Source of the DNA: Campylobacter concisus
GTDB taxonomy: Bacteria; Campylobacterota; Campylobacteria; Campylobacterales; Campylobacteraceae
Direction: 5' to 3'
Assembly: GCF_015229955.1 (NCBI RefSeq)
Contig: NZ_JAAKYZ010000007.1
Coordinates: forward strand, 1 to 64,000
Length of the DNA stretch: 64,000 bases
Each line of letters starts with the position of its first letter. The first letter of the stretch is position 1. This document shows positions 34,008 through 43,460 of the stretch, in pieces. The notes below the pieces were generated by a model, which saw nothing but the letters and a program-made list of their open reading frames with translations, made no database searches and had not been told where the DNA came from. A program made the position numbers and the translations under genes.

Positions 34008-35448
34008 TCTTAAAAAACTAATTGAGCCACATTTTCAAGGAGATCTAATCAAGGATTATTATGAAATTAAAACAATAAAAGCTATAAATTTATTAACTCA
34101 TACTAGATTGGACCTGGCCTTTAAACTTTTATACCTTGATATGATAAATAAGGATAGTGCTTTTGCAAAAAAAGTTTATGAAGAGCATATACGTGCGTTT
34201 AGTTTGGGGAAATTTACTGAGTTTGGTAATAAAAACAAAAATGGCATTATTTCTTTTATAAAAGAATTTGATAGTACTTTTGAGAGTATTAAGAAAAATG
34301 GATTTGACTGTCGTAAAACTATTGTGCCACTTTCAAAAAATAAGTCTATAGCAAATGGAGCACATAGGGTTTCCAGTGCTATATATATGGATATAGATGT
34401 TGGGTGTGTGCAAATAGATACTGCAGACCATATTTATAACTACAAATTTTTCTATGAGCGAAATGTGTCGAATAAAATCTTAGATGCTGTAGTTGCTAAA
34501 TTTATAGAATATGCCAACAATACATATATCGCCTTTATATGGCCTACAGCACAAGGACACGACGAAGAAATAGAAGAAATAGTGCCAAGAATAGTATATA
34601 AAAAAGAGATAAAACTTAATCCAAATGGTGCGCACAACTTAGTTTCTCAAATATATTATGGGGAAGAGTGGTTGGGTAGAGTAGAGAATAATTTTAGTGG
34701 GTCCAAAGGCAAGCTTATAGAGTGTTTTACTAATTTTAATCCGGTAAGAATTGTGGTGTTTCAAGAAGATAGTTTAAATAATGTATTAAAAATAAAAGAT
34801 AAAATAAGAAATATTTTTAATATTGGAAAACATTCTGTACATATAACTGACACTAAAGAAGAAGCTATAAGAGCATCACGTATAGTTTTAAATGATAACA
34901 GTATTCACTTTTTAAACTATGCAAAGCCAAACAAATATATTGTTGTTCATAGAAATATAGATAAATTTAAGAAGTTTATAGTAGATAATAAGCTTAATAC
35001 TGATGATGTAGCGTTGGATGGTAGCATAATCTTATCCGTTTATGGGTTAAGAGAATCTCGAGATATAGATTATTTTTCAAGCATAAAAATTGAGAATAAG
35101 GAATTTGAAGCCCACGATGAAGAATTGAGATATCATAAAAAAGAAAAAAGCGATATTATTTACAATCCAGAGAATTATTTTTATTTTAATGGTTTAAAAT
35201 TTGTATCATTTGTTCAATTATATAAAATGAAAAAAAATCGCCATGAAAAAAAGGATATAAATGATTGTAAAATAATGGAAGCTTTGATAGAAAATAATAA
35301 TTTAAAAAAACTAATAAATGGAATCAAACAGGACTTATTCTATATAAATATAAAGATTAGGGCAAAATTAATAATTTTTTTAAAAGGTATTGGACTTTTT
35401 TGTATAGCAGAAAGAATATATAGCGTATTAAAGGGTAATATAAAATGA
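33988..35448 (+). CDS. Unrecognised protein with ParB/Srx-like and nucleotidyltransferase-like parts
   Basis: 486 residues that I cannot place in one named family. Around residues 110-135 the text VPLSKNKSIANGAHRVSSAI recalls the GxHR core of ParB/sulfiredoxin-type nucleotide-binding domains. Around 345-365 the text DGSIILSVYGLRESRDIDYF recalls the G[GS]-xn-DxD core of nucleotidyltransferase folds, as in LicD-like phosphotransferases. The tail (about 460-480) is hydrophobic and may touch the membrane. It overlaps the sulfotransferase gene by 20 bases and the next gene by 4. An attractive inference is transfer of an activated phospho- or phosphono-group, but no function is shown. Confidence 0.55.
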   Translation: MNIATNDLKKLIEPHFQGDLIKDYYEIKTIKAINLLTHTRLDLAFKLLYLDMINKDSAFAKKVYEEHIRAFSLGKFTEFGNKNKNGIISFIKEFDSTFESIKKNGFDCRKTIVPLSKNKSIANGAHRVSSAIYMDIDVGCVQIDTADHIYNYKFFYERNVSNKILDAVVAKFIEYANNTYIAFIWPTAQGHDEEIEEIVPRIVYKKEIKLNPNGAHNLVSQIYYGEEWLGRVENNFSGSKGKLIECFTNFNPVRIVVFQEDSLNNVLKIKDKIRNIFNIGKHSVHITDTKEEAIRASRIVLNDNSIHFLNYAKPNKYIVVHRNIDKFKKFIVDNKLNTDDVALDGSIILSVYGLRESRDIDYFSSIKIENKEFEAHDEELRYHKKEKSDIIYNPENYFYFNGLKFVSFVQLYKMKKNRHEKKDINDCKIMEALIENNNLKKLINGIKQDLFYINIKIRAKLIIFLKGIGLFCIAERIYSVLKGNIK

Positions 35449-36437
35449 TAGACATTAGTAAAAATCCAGTCGTGTCCGTTGTGATGTCTGTGTATAATGC
35501 TGAAAAATATTTAGATGCTGCTATACGAAGCATACTGGAACAAACATATAATAATTTTGAATTTATCATTATCAATGATGGCTCAAATGATAGGAGCCTG
35601 GAAATAATTAAAAAGTATAAGAATGAAGATGATCGCATAGTTTTAATCAGCAGGGAAAACAGAGGATTAATATCGAGCTTAAATGAGGGGATAGCAAAAG
35701 CAAGAGGTGAGTATATAGTAAGAATGGATGCAGATGATATTAGTTTGCCGTTTAGGATAGAAAAACAACTACAAGTGATGGAACATGACAAAGATATAGT
35801 TGTTTGTGGAAGTTGGATAAATATTTTTGGGGAAAATATAAATGAAAAAGTTGCTAGATATTTTGAACACGACAAACAAATAAAAGCAAATTTGCTTGTT
35901 TCTTGTTGTTTTGCTCATCCATCAGTAATGATTAGAAAAGATGCCTTTACAAATAATAATATTTTGTATGATGAAAGGTTTAAAAATGCAGAAGATTATC
36001 ATCTTTGGACTCAGCTTGCAAAGGTTGGTAAATTTTATAATATCCCAGAAATACTCTTAAAATATAGATTTTTAGAAACAAGCATTACAAGATTATCAGA
36101 CAAGGATTGTTCAAAAAGATATAACGTATTAAAAGATATTTTTAAAGAAGCTCTTAAGGCAGTTGATTTAAGTATAAACGAAGAAGATATGAAAGTACAT
36201 TTTATAATATCCGATAATGCAAGAATAAAAAATAATAAAATCGAATTAAAACGTATAAAGAACTACTTTGATAAAATTTTAAAAGCCAGTGAGAATAAAC
36301 AAGTAGTAGACTTGACTACTTTAAAACAAGTACTTGGTAGAAGATGGTTGTATAATCTTATTTGCCATAAAGATATTAGAGCTATATTTTATAGCTATTT
36401 TTGGTTTGGCGTAGCTAGTGTTCTCAAAGGCAAATAA
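35445..36437 (+). CDS. GT2-family glycosyltransferase
   Basis: 330 residues with a GT-A fold. VVSVVMSVYNAEKYLDAAIR, IINDGSNDRSLEII and the metal-binding YIVRMDADDIS are classical GT2 motifs. The C-terminal third is less conserved. It overlaps the previous gene by 4 bases and the next by 1. Donor unknown. Confidence 0.9.
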   Translation: MIDISKNPVVSVVMSVYNAEKYLDAAIRSILEQTYNNFEFIIINDGSNDRSLEIIKKYKNEDDRIVLISRENRGLISSLNEGIAKARGEYIVRMDADDISLPFRIEKQLQVMEHDKDIVVCGSWINIFGENINEKVARYFEHDKQIKANLLVSCCFAHPSVMIRKDAFTNNNILYDERFKNAEDYHLWTQLAKVGKFYNIPEILLKYRFLETSITRLSDKDCSKRYNVLKDIFKEALKAVDLSINEEDMKVHFIISDNARIKNNKIELKRIKNYFDKILKASENKQVVDLTTLKQVLGRRWLYNLICHKDIRAIFYSYFWFGVASVLKGK

Positions 36438-37417
36438 TGGAAAAATATAATGTTTCTATAATAGTGCCTATTTATAATGTGGAGAAATATATAAAAAAGT
36501 GTGTAACTACGCTTTTAGAGCAAGACTATAACAATATAGAGTATATTTTTGTAAATGATTGTACTCCAGATGGTTCTATAAAAATTTTGAAAGATACCAT
36601 TGAAAAATATCCAAATAGAAAAGATGATATAAAAATTATCAACAATATAAAAAATAGTGGATCAAGTCTTACTAGAAAATATGGTTTGGATGCTTCAAAT
36701 GGTAAATATGTTTTGTTTGTAGATAGTGACGACTGGGTCGATAAAGATATGGTAAGTTCTTTGATTAATGAAACTAGAAAAAGTTATGCAGACATAGTTT
36801 GTTTTGACTATATTAAAGAATTTAATAAAAAAAGCATTGTAAAAAGTTTTTTTTATACAAAAAATCACCCAAAGTCTAATTTGAACTTTGTAAAAGCTAT
36901 TTTATCTCATGAAATTTCTGTTTCCATGTGTGATAAATTGGTTAAAAGAGAGCTTTATGAAAATGTTGAATTTCCATATTTTTCACACTGCGAAGATAGT
37001 TTTGTAAATTTACAGCTTTTTTATTGGGCAAAAAAAATTATTCACATTGCAAAACCATTTTATCACTATAGGACAAATCCTAATTCGCTTTCTAGTAGTT
37101 TTTCAAATAATAAAAAAGCCCTTGATGATTTTGCTGATTTTAGCAGAGCTGTAAAGAATTTTTTGATACAAAAAGATCTTTTCGATGAATATTTTAAATT
37201 TCATATTCCTACTATTTTAAAATTTACTTTGGATTATTCTGAAAGTGATTTCAAAAAACAAATAAATGCTATATGCCCAGAAGCAAATAATATAAAATAT
37301 GTTTTTCAAATCAATAGAAATATAATCTATAAAATTTTATATAGCACAGTTTTTATAGGGTTCCCGCAAATTTTTGTTTTTGCAAAAAAAGTATTTATTA
37401 GGCTTAGAAATTTTTAG
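36437..37417 (+). CDS. GT2-family glycosyltransferase
   Basis: 326 residues, a second GT-A enzyme. VSIIVPIYNVEKYIKKCV, VNDCTPDGS and VLFVDSDDWVDKDM are present, and FSHCEDSFVNLQLFYW is the usual aromatic/ED block near 185. Its ATG follows directly from the TAATG overlap with the previous gene. Confidence 0.9.
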   Translation: MEKYNVSIIVPIYNVEKYIKKCVTTLLEQDYNNIEYIFVNDCTPDGSIKILKDTIEKYPNRKDDIKIINNIKNSGSSLTRKYGLDASNGKYVLFVDSDDWVDKDMVSSLINETRKSYADIVCFDYIKEFNKKSIVKSFFYTKNHPKSNLNFVKAILSHEISVSMCDKLVKRELYENVEFPYFSHCEDSFVNLQLFYWAKKIIHIAKPFYHYRTNPNSLSSSFSNNKKALDDFADFSRAVKNFLIQKDLFDEYFKFHIPTILKFTLDYSESDFKKQINAICPEANNIKYVFQINRNIIYKILYSTVFIGFPQIFVFAKKVFIRLRNF

Positions 37418-37423
37418 ATTCAT

Positions 37424-38569
37424 ATGATTGGAGTTGCTATAAAAATTTTTATAATCGGTAATGTCTCGTCTATGATGATAAATTTCAGAGAAGAGTTTAT
37501 AAAAATACTTGTATCAAAAGGGTATGATGTCTACTGTTTAGTTAGTGACCACAATGAAGAAAGTAGAAAAAAAATAATCTCATTGGGTGCAACACCGCTT
37601 GACCACACTTTAAATGCAAAAGGGCTAAATCCATTTAAAGATCTCATTGCTACATATGATTTGGTTAAGCTATTTAGGCAGCATAGACCAGATGCGATTT
37701 TTTCTTTTTTTGTTAAACCAGTTATTTTTGCAACTATAGCCGCAAAAATAGCAAGAGTGCCACGAATAGTAGGCATGATAGAAGGGCTTGGCGGAGCTTT
37801 TACAGTCCATAAAAATGGGCAAACAAAAAAGGCGAAAATTATCAAAACTATACAAGTTCTTTTGTATAAAATTTCACTACCATCTCTTGATGAGCTTATA
37901 TTTTTAAATAATGACGACAAAAAGGACTTGATCGATAGATACAATATAAAAGTAAAATCCATAAATATATTAGGTGGTATAGGTGTTGATCTTGATAAAT
38001 TCTCATATACTAAAGCACCTACTGATCCTATAAGTTTTATTTTTATAGCAAGACTTCTTGCAGAAAAGGGAATATTTGAGTATTTAGAGGCAGCTAAAAT
38101 CGTAAAAGAAAAATATAAAGATGTAAAGTTTTATATATTTGGTAGTTTTGATGAGCACAATCCATTTGGATTAACGCAAGAAGAGCTAAAACCTTATCTT
38201 GATAGTGACGTAGTTATATATCCTGGCTTCGTAAATGATATAAAAGAACGGATAGTAAATAGTTCCATTTTTGTCTTGCCTTCGTATTACAGAGAAGGTG
38301 TACCAAGAAGTACGCAGGAAGCTATGGCGATAGGAAGGGCAGTAATAACCACAAATAGTGTAGGATGCAAAGAAACTGTTGAAGATGGAGTAAATGGATT
38401 CTTGGTGCCACCATTTGATAGTAAAATTTTGGCACAAAAGATGATTTATTTTATACAAAATTCAGAAATGATAGTCCAAATGGGTATGGAAAGCAGAAAA
38501 ATAGCTGAAGTAAAATTTAATATAAATGAAAAGAATGAAAGACTTGCAAAGATTATTATTGGGAAATAG
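37424..38569 (+). CDS. GT4-family glycosyltransferase
   Basis: 381 residues, last gene of the locus. IKIFIIGNVSSMMINFRE and IVGMIEGLGGAF at the N-lobe and FIARLLAEKGIFEYLEAAKI, VLPSYYREGVPRSTQEAMAI at the C-lobe are like the WbpL-free GT4 enzymes of the PglA/RfaG type that build O-antigen and N-glycan. Its ATG is 6 bases after the previous stop without a good ribosome site; the exact start is uncertain. Confidence 0.9.
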   Translation: MIGVAIKIFIIGNVSSMMINFREEFIKILVSKGYDVYCLVSDHNEESRKKIISLGATPLDHTLNAKGLNPFKDLIATYDLVKLFRQHRPDAIFSFFVKPVIFATIAAKIARVPRIVGMIEGLGGAFTVHKNGQTKKAKIIKTIQVLLYKISLPSLDELIFLNNDDKKDLIDRYNIKVKSINILGGIGVDLDKFSYTKAPTDPISFIFIARLLAEKGIFEYLEAAKIVKEKYKDVKFYIFGSFDEHNPFGLTQEELKPYLDSDVVIYPGFVNDIKERIVNSSIFVLPSYYREGVPRSTQEAMAIGRAVITTNSVGCKETVEDGVNGFLVPPFDSKILAQKMIYFIQNSEMIVQMGMESRKIAEVKFNINEKNERLAKIIIGK

Positions 38570-38754
38570 CACATTGCCATTTTTAGATTTTTAATTTAAA
38601 AATTTATATTGACTGGATTTTAGCAAACTTATCGTGATTTAAATAATAAAAACCAAGACAAGCTGGTTAGTTTTTTAAGCTAGACTTCTACTAACCCACT
38701 AGTCCACCAACTAGTTTTTATATTGTTCTTATTGGCCTTTTGTTTTAAAAATTC

Positions 38755-39043
38755 CTATTCATCTTTTGTAGGTTTAAACTCATCTTTGAAGAATTTTTGC
38801 TTAGTTTCTATCCTCTTTTCAAGCATCTTCTTATCGTAAATTTTATATGAAGGCTTCCAGTACTCAAGGTAGTTTCTAAAACCAGTGCTGTGACCTGCAT
38901 CATAGTGGCAGCTTGCACGTTTTGGCTCTTTATCGCTATCAAGGAGTTTTTATGACGACACGTGAGTTGCAGATATTGACTAGGTAGTTTTCATCTTTGC
39001 CGATAACTACAAAGTAAGCGCCAGCTAATTCTAATTTTTCCAT
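38755..39043 (-). pseudogene. Frameshifted small gene, function unknown
   Basis: On the minus strand an ATG at 39043 gives 34 residues (from MEKLELAGAYFVVIGKDE) then a TGA; the next frame continues without a start for about 60 residues (ASCHYDAGHSTGFRNYLEYW and so on) to a TAG at 38755. The two parts read as one protein joined by a frameshift near 38940. The CHYDAGH segment and the Lys-rich tail do not identify a family for me. It lies between the polysaccharide locus and tRNA-Val. Confidence 0.45.
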
Positions 39044-39126
39044 TGCATTTACTGCTTATAAACAAATTTAATTACTAAAGAATTAAGCTAAATAAAATAG
39101 AAAATAAAATATAATCCCAAATCTTT

Positions 39127-39202
39127 GGTCCCGTAGCTCAGTTGGTAGAGCACTACCTTGACATGGTAGTGGTCGATGGTTCGAGTCCATTCGGGGCCAC
39201 CA
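39127..39202 (+). tRNA. tRNA-Val (anticodon GAC)
   Basis: A full 76-base cloverleaf. GGTCCCG pairs with CGGGGCC, the anticodon stem CTACC-TTGACAT-GGTAG carries GAC, and the TTCGAGT T-loop is present. CCA is encoded at 39200-39202. Confidence 0.95.
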
Positions 39203-39276
39203 CTTCTAGCAAAATATCCCAAACAAGAGATTTAAAAATTAATTATTAGTAAAATTTCTAAAGATGTGGTAAAGAC

Positions 39277-40710
39277 TTATTTCAAATAATCTTTCACATC
39301 ATACTCTTTGCCAGCATCGTGATCTTTTAAAAGCTTTGCCACGATAGGGCTTAAAATGATGATGGCAATTAAATTTGGTACGACCATCAAGCCATTAAAC
39401 ATATCTGCTAGGCTCCAGACAAAATCAACTTTTTGCAAGCTTCCCAAAAATACAAAAATGACTACTAAAATTTGAAAAGCTCTGACCGCTTTTGCCCCAA
39501 GAAGGTATCTTACATTGATCTCAGCAAAATAGTACCATCCAAGAATTGTTGTAAATGCAAAGAAAAATAGGCAAACAGCTACGAAACTATATCCGCCAAC
39601 CTTGCCAAAGATATGCGATGAGAAGGCTTCTTGTACTAAGGTTATGCCTGTAAAGACCGCCTTGCCGTTTTCAAAGCTAATAACATTTGCGGTAAGTACT
39701 ACAAAAACGGTTATATTTAAAACGATAAAAGTATCTACGAATACGCTCATTATGCCAAGTACTGCTTGATCGACTGGGTGTTTGACATTAGCTGCGGCGT
39801 GTGCGTGCGGAGTCGAGCCCATGCCAGCTTCATTGCTAAAAAGACCCCTTGCTATGCCGTATCTCATCGCAGCTGCTATGCTAGCTCCAGTAGCTCCACC
39901 CCACGCAGCTGAAGGATCAAACGCTGCTTTGTAGATAAGCAAAACTGCATCTGGGATTTCATGAAAATTTAAAGCGATAATGATTAGTCCAACACCTACA
40001 TAAAGCAAAGCCATCAAAGGCACAATCTTTTCAGCCACTCTTGCGATCGCCTTTACGCCACCTATAAAGATGACCGCGCAGACAATTGCTAAAAAAGCTC
40101 CAGTTATCCACTGAGGTATACCAAAGGCACCTTTAAAGCCGTCTGAGATCGAGTTTGCTTGCACCATATTTCCGATAAAGCCAAGCGCGATAATGATAGC
40201 GATAGCGAAAAATCCAGCTAAAATTTTTGCCCATTTTCCCTTTAATCCACGACTTATATAAAATGCCGGACCGCCTATCGTGTGCCCGCTATCATCTTTT
40301 GTGCGGTAAATTTGAGCTAGGCAAATTTCAGCAAAATTTGTGGCCATGCCTAAAAATGCAGCGCACCACATCCAAAATATCGCTCCAGGACCGCCCATGA
40401 TAAGAGCTGTTGTCGCACCTACTAGATTGCCAGTGCCAACTTGTGCGGCGATCGCAGTTGCAACTGCTTGAAACTGGCTCATGCCAGCCTTGCCAGCAGC
40501 TTCGCCGTGAAGTGAGAAATTTCCAAAAAGTTCTCTTAGACCCATTTTAAACTTAAAAATTTGAACAAACCCAAGCCTAATAGTAAAAAATAGTCCAGTG
40601 CCGCAAAGTAAGGCGATAAGGAAGTATGGACCCCAAAGAAATGAATTTATACTTTCAACACAATTATTTAAAATTTCAGCAAAATTTGTAGGCATTTTCT
40701 TGACTTTCAT
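39277..40710 (-). CDS. Sodium:alanine symporter (AGCS family)
   Basis: 477 residues with about 10-11 membrane spans. VATAIAAQVGTGNLVGATTA, the GMGSTPHAHAAANVKHPVDQ block and the TTILGWYYFAE region are signatures of the AGCS family, which takes up alanine or glycine with sodium. C. jejuni-type genomes carry similar genes. It is a single gene; the start is an ATG at 40710, and a further in-frame ATG (MPTNFAE) lies 5 codons downstream. Confidence 0.93.
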   Translation of the reverse strand: MKVKKMPTNFAEILNNCVESINSFLWGPYFLIALLCGTGLFFTIRLGFVQIFKFKMGLRELFGNFSLHGEAAGKAGMSQFQAVATAIAAQVGTGNLVGATTALIMGGPGAIFWMWCAAFLGMATNFAEICLAQIYRTKDDSGHTIGGPAFYISRGLKGKWAKILAGFFAIAIIIALGFIGNMVQANSISDGFKGAFGIPQWITGAFLAIVCAVIFIGGVKAIARVAEKIVPLMALLYVGVGLIIIALNFHEIPDAVLLIYKAAFDPSAAWGGATGASIAAAMRYGIARGLFSNEAGMGSTPHAHAAANVKHPVDQAVLGIMSVFVDTFIVLNITVFVVLTANVISFENGKAVFTGITLVQEAFSSHIFGKVGGYSFVAVCLFFFAFTTILGWYYFAEINVRYLLGAKAVRAFQILVVIFVFLGSLQKVDFVWSLADMFNGLMVVPNLIAIIILSPIVAKLLKDHDAGKEYDVKDYLK

Positions 40711-40969
40711 TGGTGTAGTTTAGAGAGCGAGTATATTTAAAAAAATATAAAATTAGAATAAATAAGAAAAATTTTTTAGCTTGGCTTAAAATTTCGTGCT
40801 AGTTTTGGCTTACTCGTAGTGAACTTGTTTTTACTAGCAAGATTTTGCGACCAATATTTTTGTGCTCTAAGGCGTTTTTTGATTGATAATTTCTAAATTT
40901 ATCCCACAATGAAGGTTTAGAATGGTTTTTAGATTTTAAAATTAGGTTTTTGCGTGTTTTAGGAGGCTT

Positions 40970-41113
40970 TTACACGAAATTTGCAATCTTTATTGCGCGG
41001 ATATAACTTGGCAAAACATATTTGGCTCTTAGTTTGCTAAAAATCTTATAAAGCACGTCACAAGCAGCTTTGGCGTTAAATTTTGCTTCATTGTTATTTG
41101 CTGGATTTGCCAT
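40970..41113 (-). CDS. 47-residue frame next to the HEAT-like fragment
   Basis: An ATG at 41113 opens a 47-residue frame with a basic, amphipathic composition (FNAKAACDVLYKIFSKLRAK). It starts 3 bases after the 60-residue gene ends. No family is recognised. It could be a remnant or a small gene of the same accessory pair. Confidence 0.3.
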   Translation of the reverse strand: MANPANNNEAKFNAKAACDVLYKIFSKLRAKYVLPSYIRAIKIANFV

Positions 41114-41116
41114 ATT

Positions 41117-41299
41117 TTATCCGCTATTTGACTTGTCAGTAGCCACGCTCTGCATCAAATTTTTCTCATCGATCGCCGCCCAAAGTTGTTTAAAAATTTC
41201 TGGAAAGCTACTTGCTCTGTTATAAGCCGTCGTTAATCTACTCCAAGGCACGTCTTCTATCTTTAAATTTGCGATGTACACTAAATTTTGCTCGTTCAT
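41117..41299 (-). pseudogene. N-terminal fragment of a HEAT-type immunity-like protein
   Basis: 60 residues from the ATG at 41299, chosen because AAAGGA precedes it at a good distance. The text VPWSRLTTAYNRASSFPEIF and KQLWAAIDE resembles the N-terminus of HEAT-repeat proteins found next to polymorphic toxins (D-x-W-xxL-xxAY-xxA), which normally continue for hundreds of residues. Here it stops after 60, so it looks truncated. It is flanked by the 47-residue frame and by rarA. Confidence 0.4.
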
Positions 41300-41366
41300 C
41301 TGCATTCCTTTTAAAATTTACTCTTATACTCGCCATAAATAAATCTGATAGAGTAAAGCCCAAAAT

Positions 41367-42551
41367 TTAGCCCTTGGATTTTATTTTCTCTAGCCACTCA
41401 TTTAGCGTTTTTTCAAAGCCTATGCCCTTGCTTTTGTAAAAAACGAGCGGTTTTTCTAGATATTTTTGCTCGACCCAGCCGCCAAAATCATGCGGATAAA
41501 GGTAGTCCTTGCTCTCTTTTGTGTGATTTTTTAGATATGGCGGGATCTTTAAAATTTCTTCGCTTTGCACATATCTTAGGGCGGCATTTATCGCGTTGTA
41601 GCTGGAGTTTGACTTTGGCGAGCTAGCTAGATAGACGGCGCACTGAGCCAGTATGATCCTAGCCTCTGGAAAGCCTATCTCTTTTACCGCACTTAGTGTG
41701 CTTGCGGCTAAATTTAGCGCATTTGGGTTTGCGTTGCCGATGTCTTCGCTGGCAAATATCGCCATCCTTCTAGCGATGAAGTCCGCACTCTCGCCAGAGT
41801 CTATGAGCCTTGCTAGGTAGTATATGACGGCGTTTTCGTCGCTTCCGCGCATACTTTTTATAAAAGCACTTGCTAGCTCATAGTGCGTGTCGTCCTCTTT
41901 TGCTCCCTCTTTTAGGGCGTTTTGTCGAAGTGTTTTTAAATTTTCTAAGCTCACATTTTCATCAAGCGTGACGGCAAATTCTAATAAATTTAGCATAGCT
42001 CTTGCGTCACCGCCGCTACTTTTAAAGAGATACTCCTTCGCCTCCTCGTTAATACTAAATGAAATTTGCTCTCTTATCTTGCCAAGAAGCTCCTCAAAAT
42101 CGCTACTGCTAAGCGGTCTAAACTCAAAGAGCATCGAGCGACTTCTGATACCTGAGCTTAGTGTGAAAAAGGGATTTTCAGTGCTAGCGCCGATGACTAG
42201 GGCTTTGTAGTTTTCCATGGGGATGAGCAGTGCTTCTTGCTGGGTTTTGCTAAGCCTATGGATCTCATCTATGAAAAAGAGCGGCTTGTTTAGGGCGTTT
42301 TCGTAGTTTTTTAAAATTTTGCGGAAGTCATCTATCTTTAAATTTCCGCCGTCAAACTCGTAAAAGTCGTAGTTTGCACCACTTGCCACCGCCCTTGCAA
42401 AGCTCGTCTTGCCACAGCCTGCTGGACCATAAAAGATGGAGTGCGGGATTTTGCTAGAGGCTATAAATTTTAAAAATGCCGCTTTAACCGCCTTTTGACC
42501 GCAAATCTCATCCAAGTTTTTTGGTCTAAACATCAGTGCAAGTGAGCTCAA
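41367..42551 (-). CDS. rarA: AAA+ recombination factor RarA
   Basis: 394 residues. Walker A is GPAGCGKTSFARA, Walker B is LFFIDEIHRLSK, with sensor residues in VIGASTENPFFTLSSGIRSR. The C-terminal part (RMAIFASEDIGNANPNALNL and FPEARIILAQC) is diagnostic of RarA/MgsA, which acts at stalled replication forks. It starts 2 bases after the preceding minus-strand gene, so the two are one unit. Confidence 0.94.
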   Translation of the reverse strand: MSSLALMFRPKNLDEICGQKAVKAAFLKFIASSKIPHSIFYGPAGCGKTSFARAVASGANYDFYEFDGGNLKIDDFRKILKNYENALNKPLFFIDEIHRLSKTQQEALLIPMENYKALVIGASTENPFFTLSSGIRSRSMLFEFRPLSSSDFEELLGKIREQISFSINEEAKEYLFKSSGGDARAMLNLLEFAVTLDENVSLENLKTLRQNALKEGAKEDDTHYELASAFIKSMRGSDENAVIYYLARLIDSGESADFIARRMAIFASEDIGNANPNALNLAASTLSAVKEIGFPEARIILAQCAVYLASSPKSNSSYNAINAALRYVQSEEILKIPPYLKNHTKESKDYLYPHDFGGWVEQKYLEKPLVFYKSKGIGFEKTLNEWLEKIKSKG

Positions 42552-42553
42552 AT

Positions 42554-43084
42554 TTACTCCTTTATCGCTTTTGGCAAAATTTTAGCCTTTGCGCTAAGGC
42601 TTTCTATCTTTAGCTCATAAATTTTAGTAATCTTTAACCCATACTGAGCCGCTGTTTCAAAGGTGTTCATCGCATAGGCTGTGTATTTTAGGCTGAGAAT
42701 TTTTAAAATTTCATATTTTTTAGCTTCGTCTGTGATCTCATAAACTCTAGTTTTTGCGATGGCGCTTTTATACTCAGTCGTAAAAACCTTGCCTCCAAGT
42801 GCCTTGCCATCGTTTTTTATCGCATCTAGCTCGCTATCATTTAGATGCGGGACTTTATTAAAGCTTACACAAACAAACTCCACTCTTCGCCCATCTTGAA
42901 GCAGTTTTGCCTTACAGCCAGCGGTAGCTCCATGTATAAAAATGCTTTCACCAACTCTAACTGGCGAGATAGGCACGCTAAAAATTTCTCCCTCATCATC
43001 CACACATGAAATTACCGCATATTCACATTCATCTATGATTTTTAAGCCATCTTCACGGCTTAGCTCTCTATCTTTTCGTCTCAT
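42554..43084 (-). CDS. Pyridoxamine 5'-phosphate oxidase-family flavin-binding protein
   Basis: 176 residues. MRRKDRELSREDGLKII and the FMN-binding split barrel (YAVISCVDDEGEIFSVPIS and HGATAGCKAKLLQDGRRV) match the PNPOx-like NimA/general stress FMN family. The central block has AHAGEK-like replacement (GATAGCK). Substrate unknown. It is the first gene of the unit with rarA. Confidence 0.8.
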   Translation of the reverse strand: MRRKDRELSREDGLKIIDECEYAVISCVDDEGEIFSVPISPVRVGESIFIHGATAGCKAKLLQDGRRVEFVCVSFNKVPHLNDSELDAIKNDGKALGGKVFTTEYKSAIAKTRVYEITDEAKKYEILKILSLKYTAYAMNTFETAAQYGLKITKIYELKIESLSAKAKILPKAIKE

Positions 43085-43165
43085 TTTTTATCCTTTTTTT
43101 GGAAAGAGCATTTTAAAATTTAAGTGCTTAAAGGCTAGTATAACGCAAAAATTTCAAGGAAAAAC

Positions 43166-43459
43166 ATGAAAAAAATAGCTATTTTTGCCATTTTGCTTGG
43201 CATAAACTTAGTCCATGCAAACGATGTTTGCAATGAATATATAAAGCAAAGTAGGCTCTATCTTGACGAGCTTTATGCCAAAGAGAGCAAACGACTTGCA
43301 AATGATGAAAAGGCGTTAAGGCTTTTTGAGCTTAAATTTGATGAGTTTAAACAAAGACAAAGCGGCCAAGAAGCCATAATTTTGCAAAACAAAGATGAGA
43401 AATTTTGCAAAAGAAAGCTTGAAGAGACAAACAAACTTTTAAATGATCTAAAAAAATAG
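43166..43459 (+). CDS. Small periplasmic protein, function unknown
   Basis: 97 residues with a signal peptide (KKIAIFAILLGINLVHAND). The mature part is helical and charged, with two Cys (DVCNEY and EKFCKRK) that could form one disulfide. I do not recognise a family; it resembles small periplasmic helical-hairpin proteins only in outline. Its stop is 1 base before the end of ung, and the two genes converge. Confidence 0.6.
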   Translation: MKKIAIFAILLGINLVHANDVCNEYIKQSRLYLDELYAKESKRLANDEKALRLFELKFDEFKQRQSGQEAIILQNKDEKFCKRKLEETNKLLNDLKK

Positions 43460-43460
43460 A

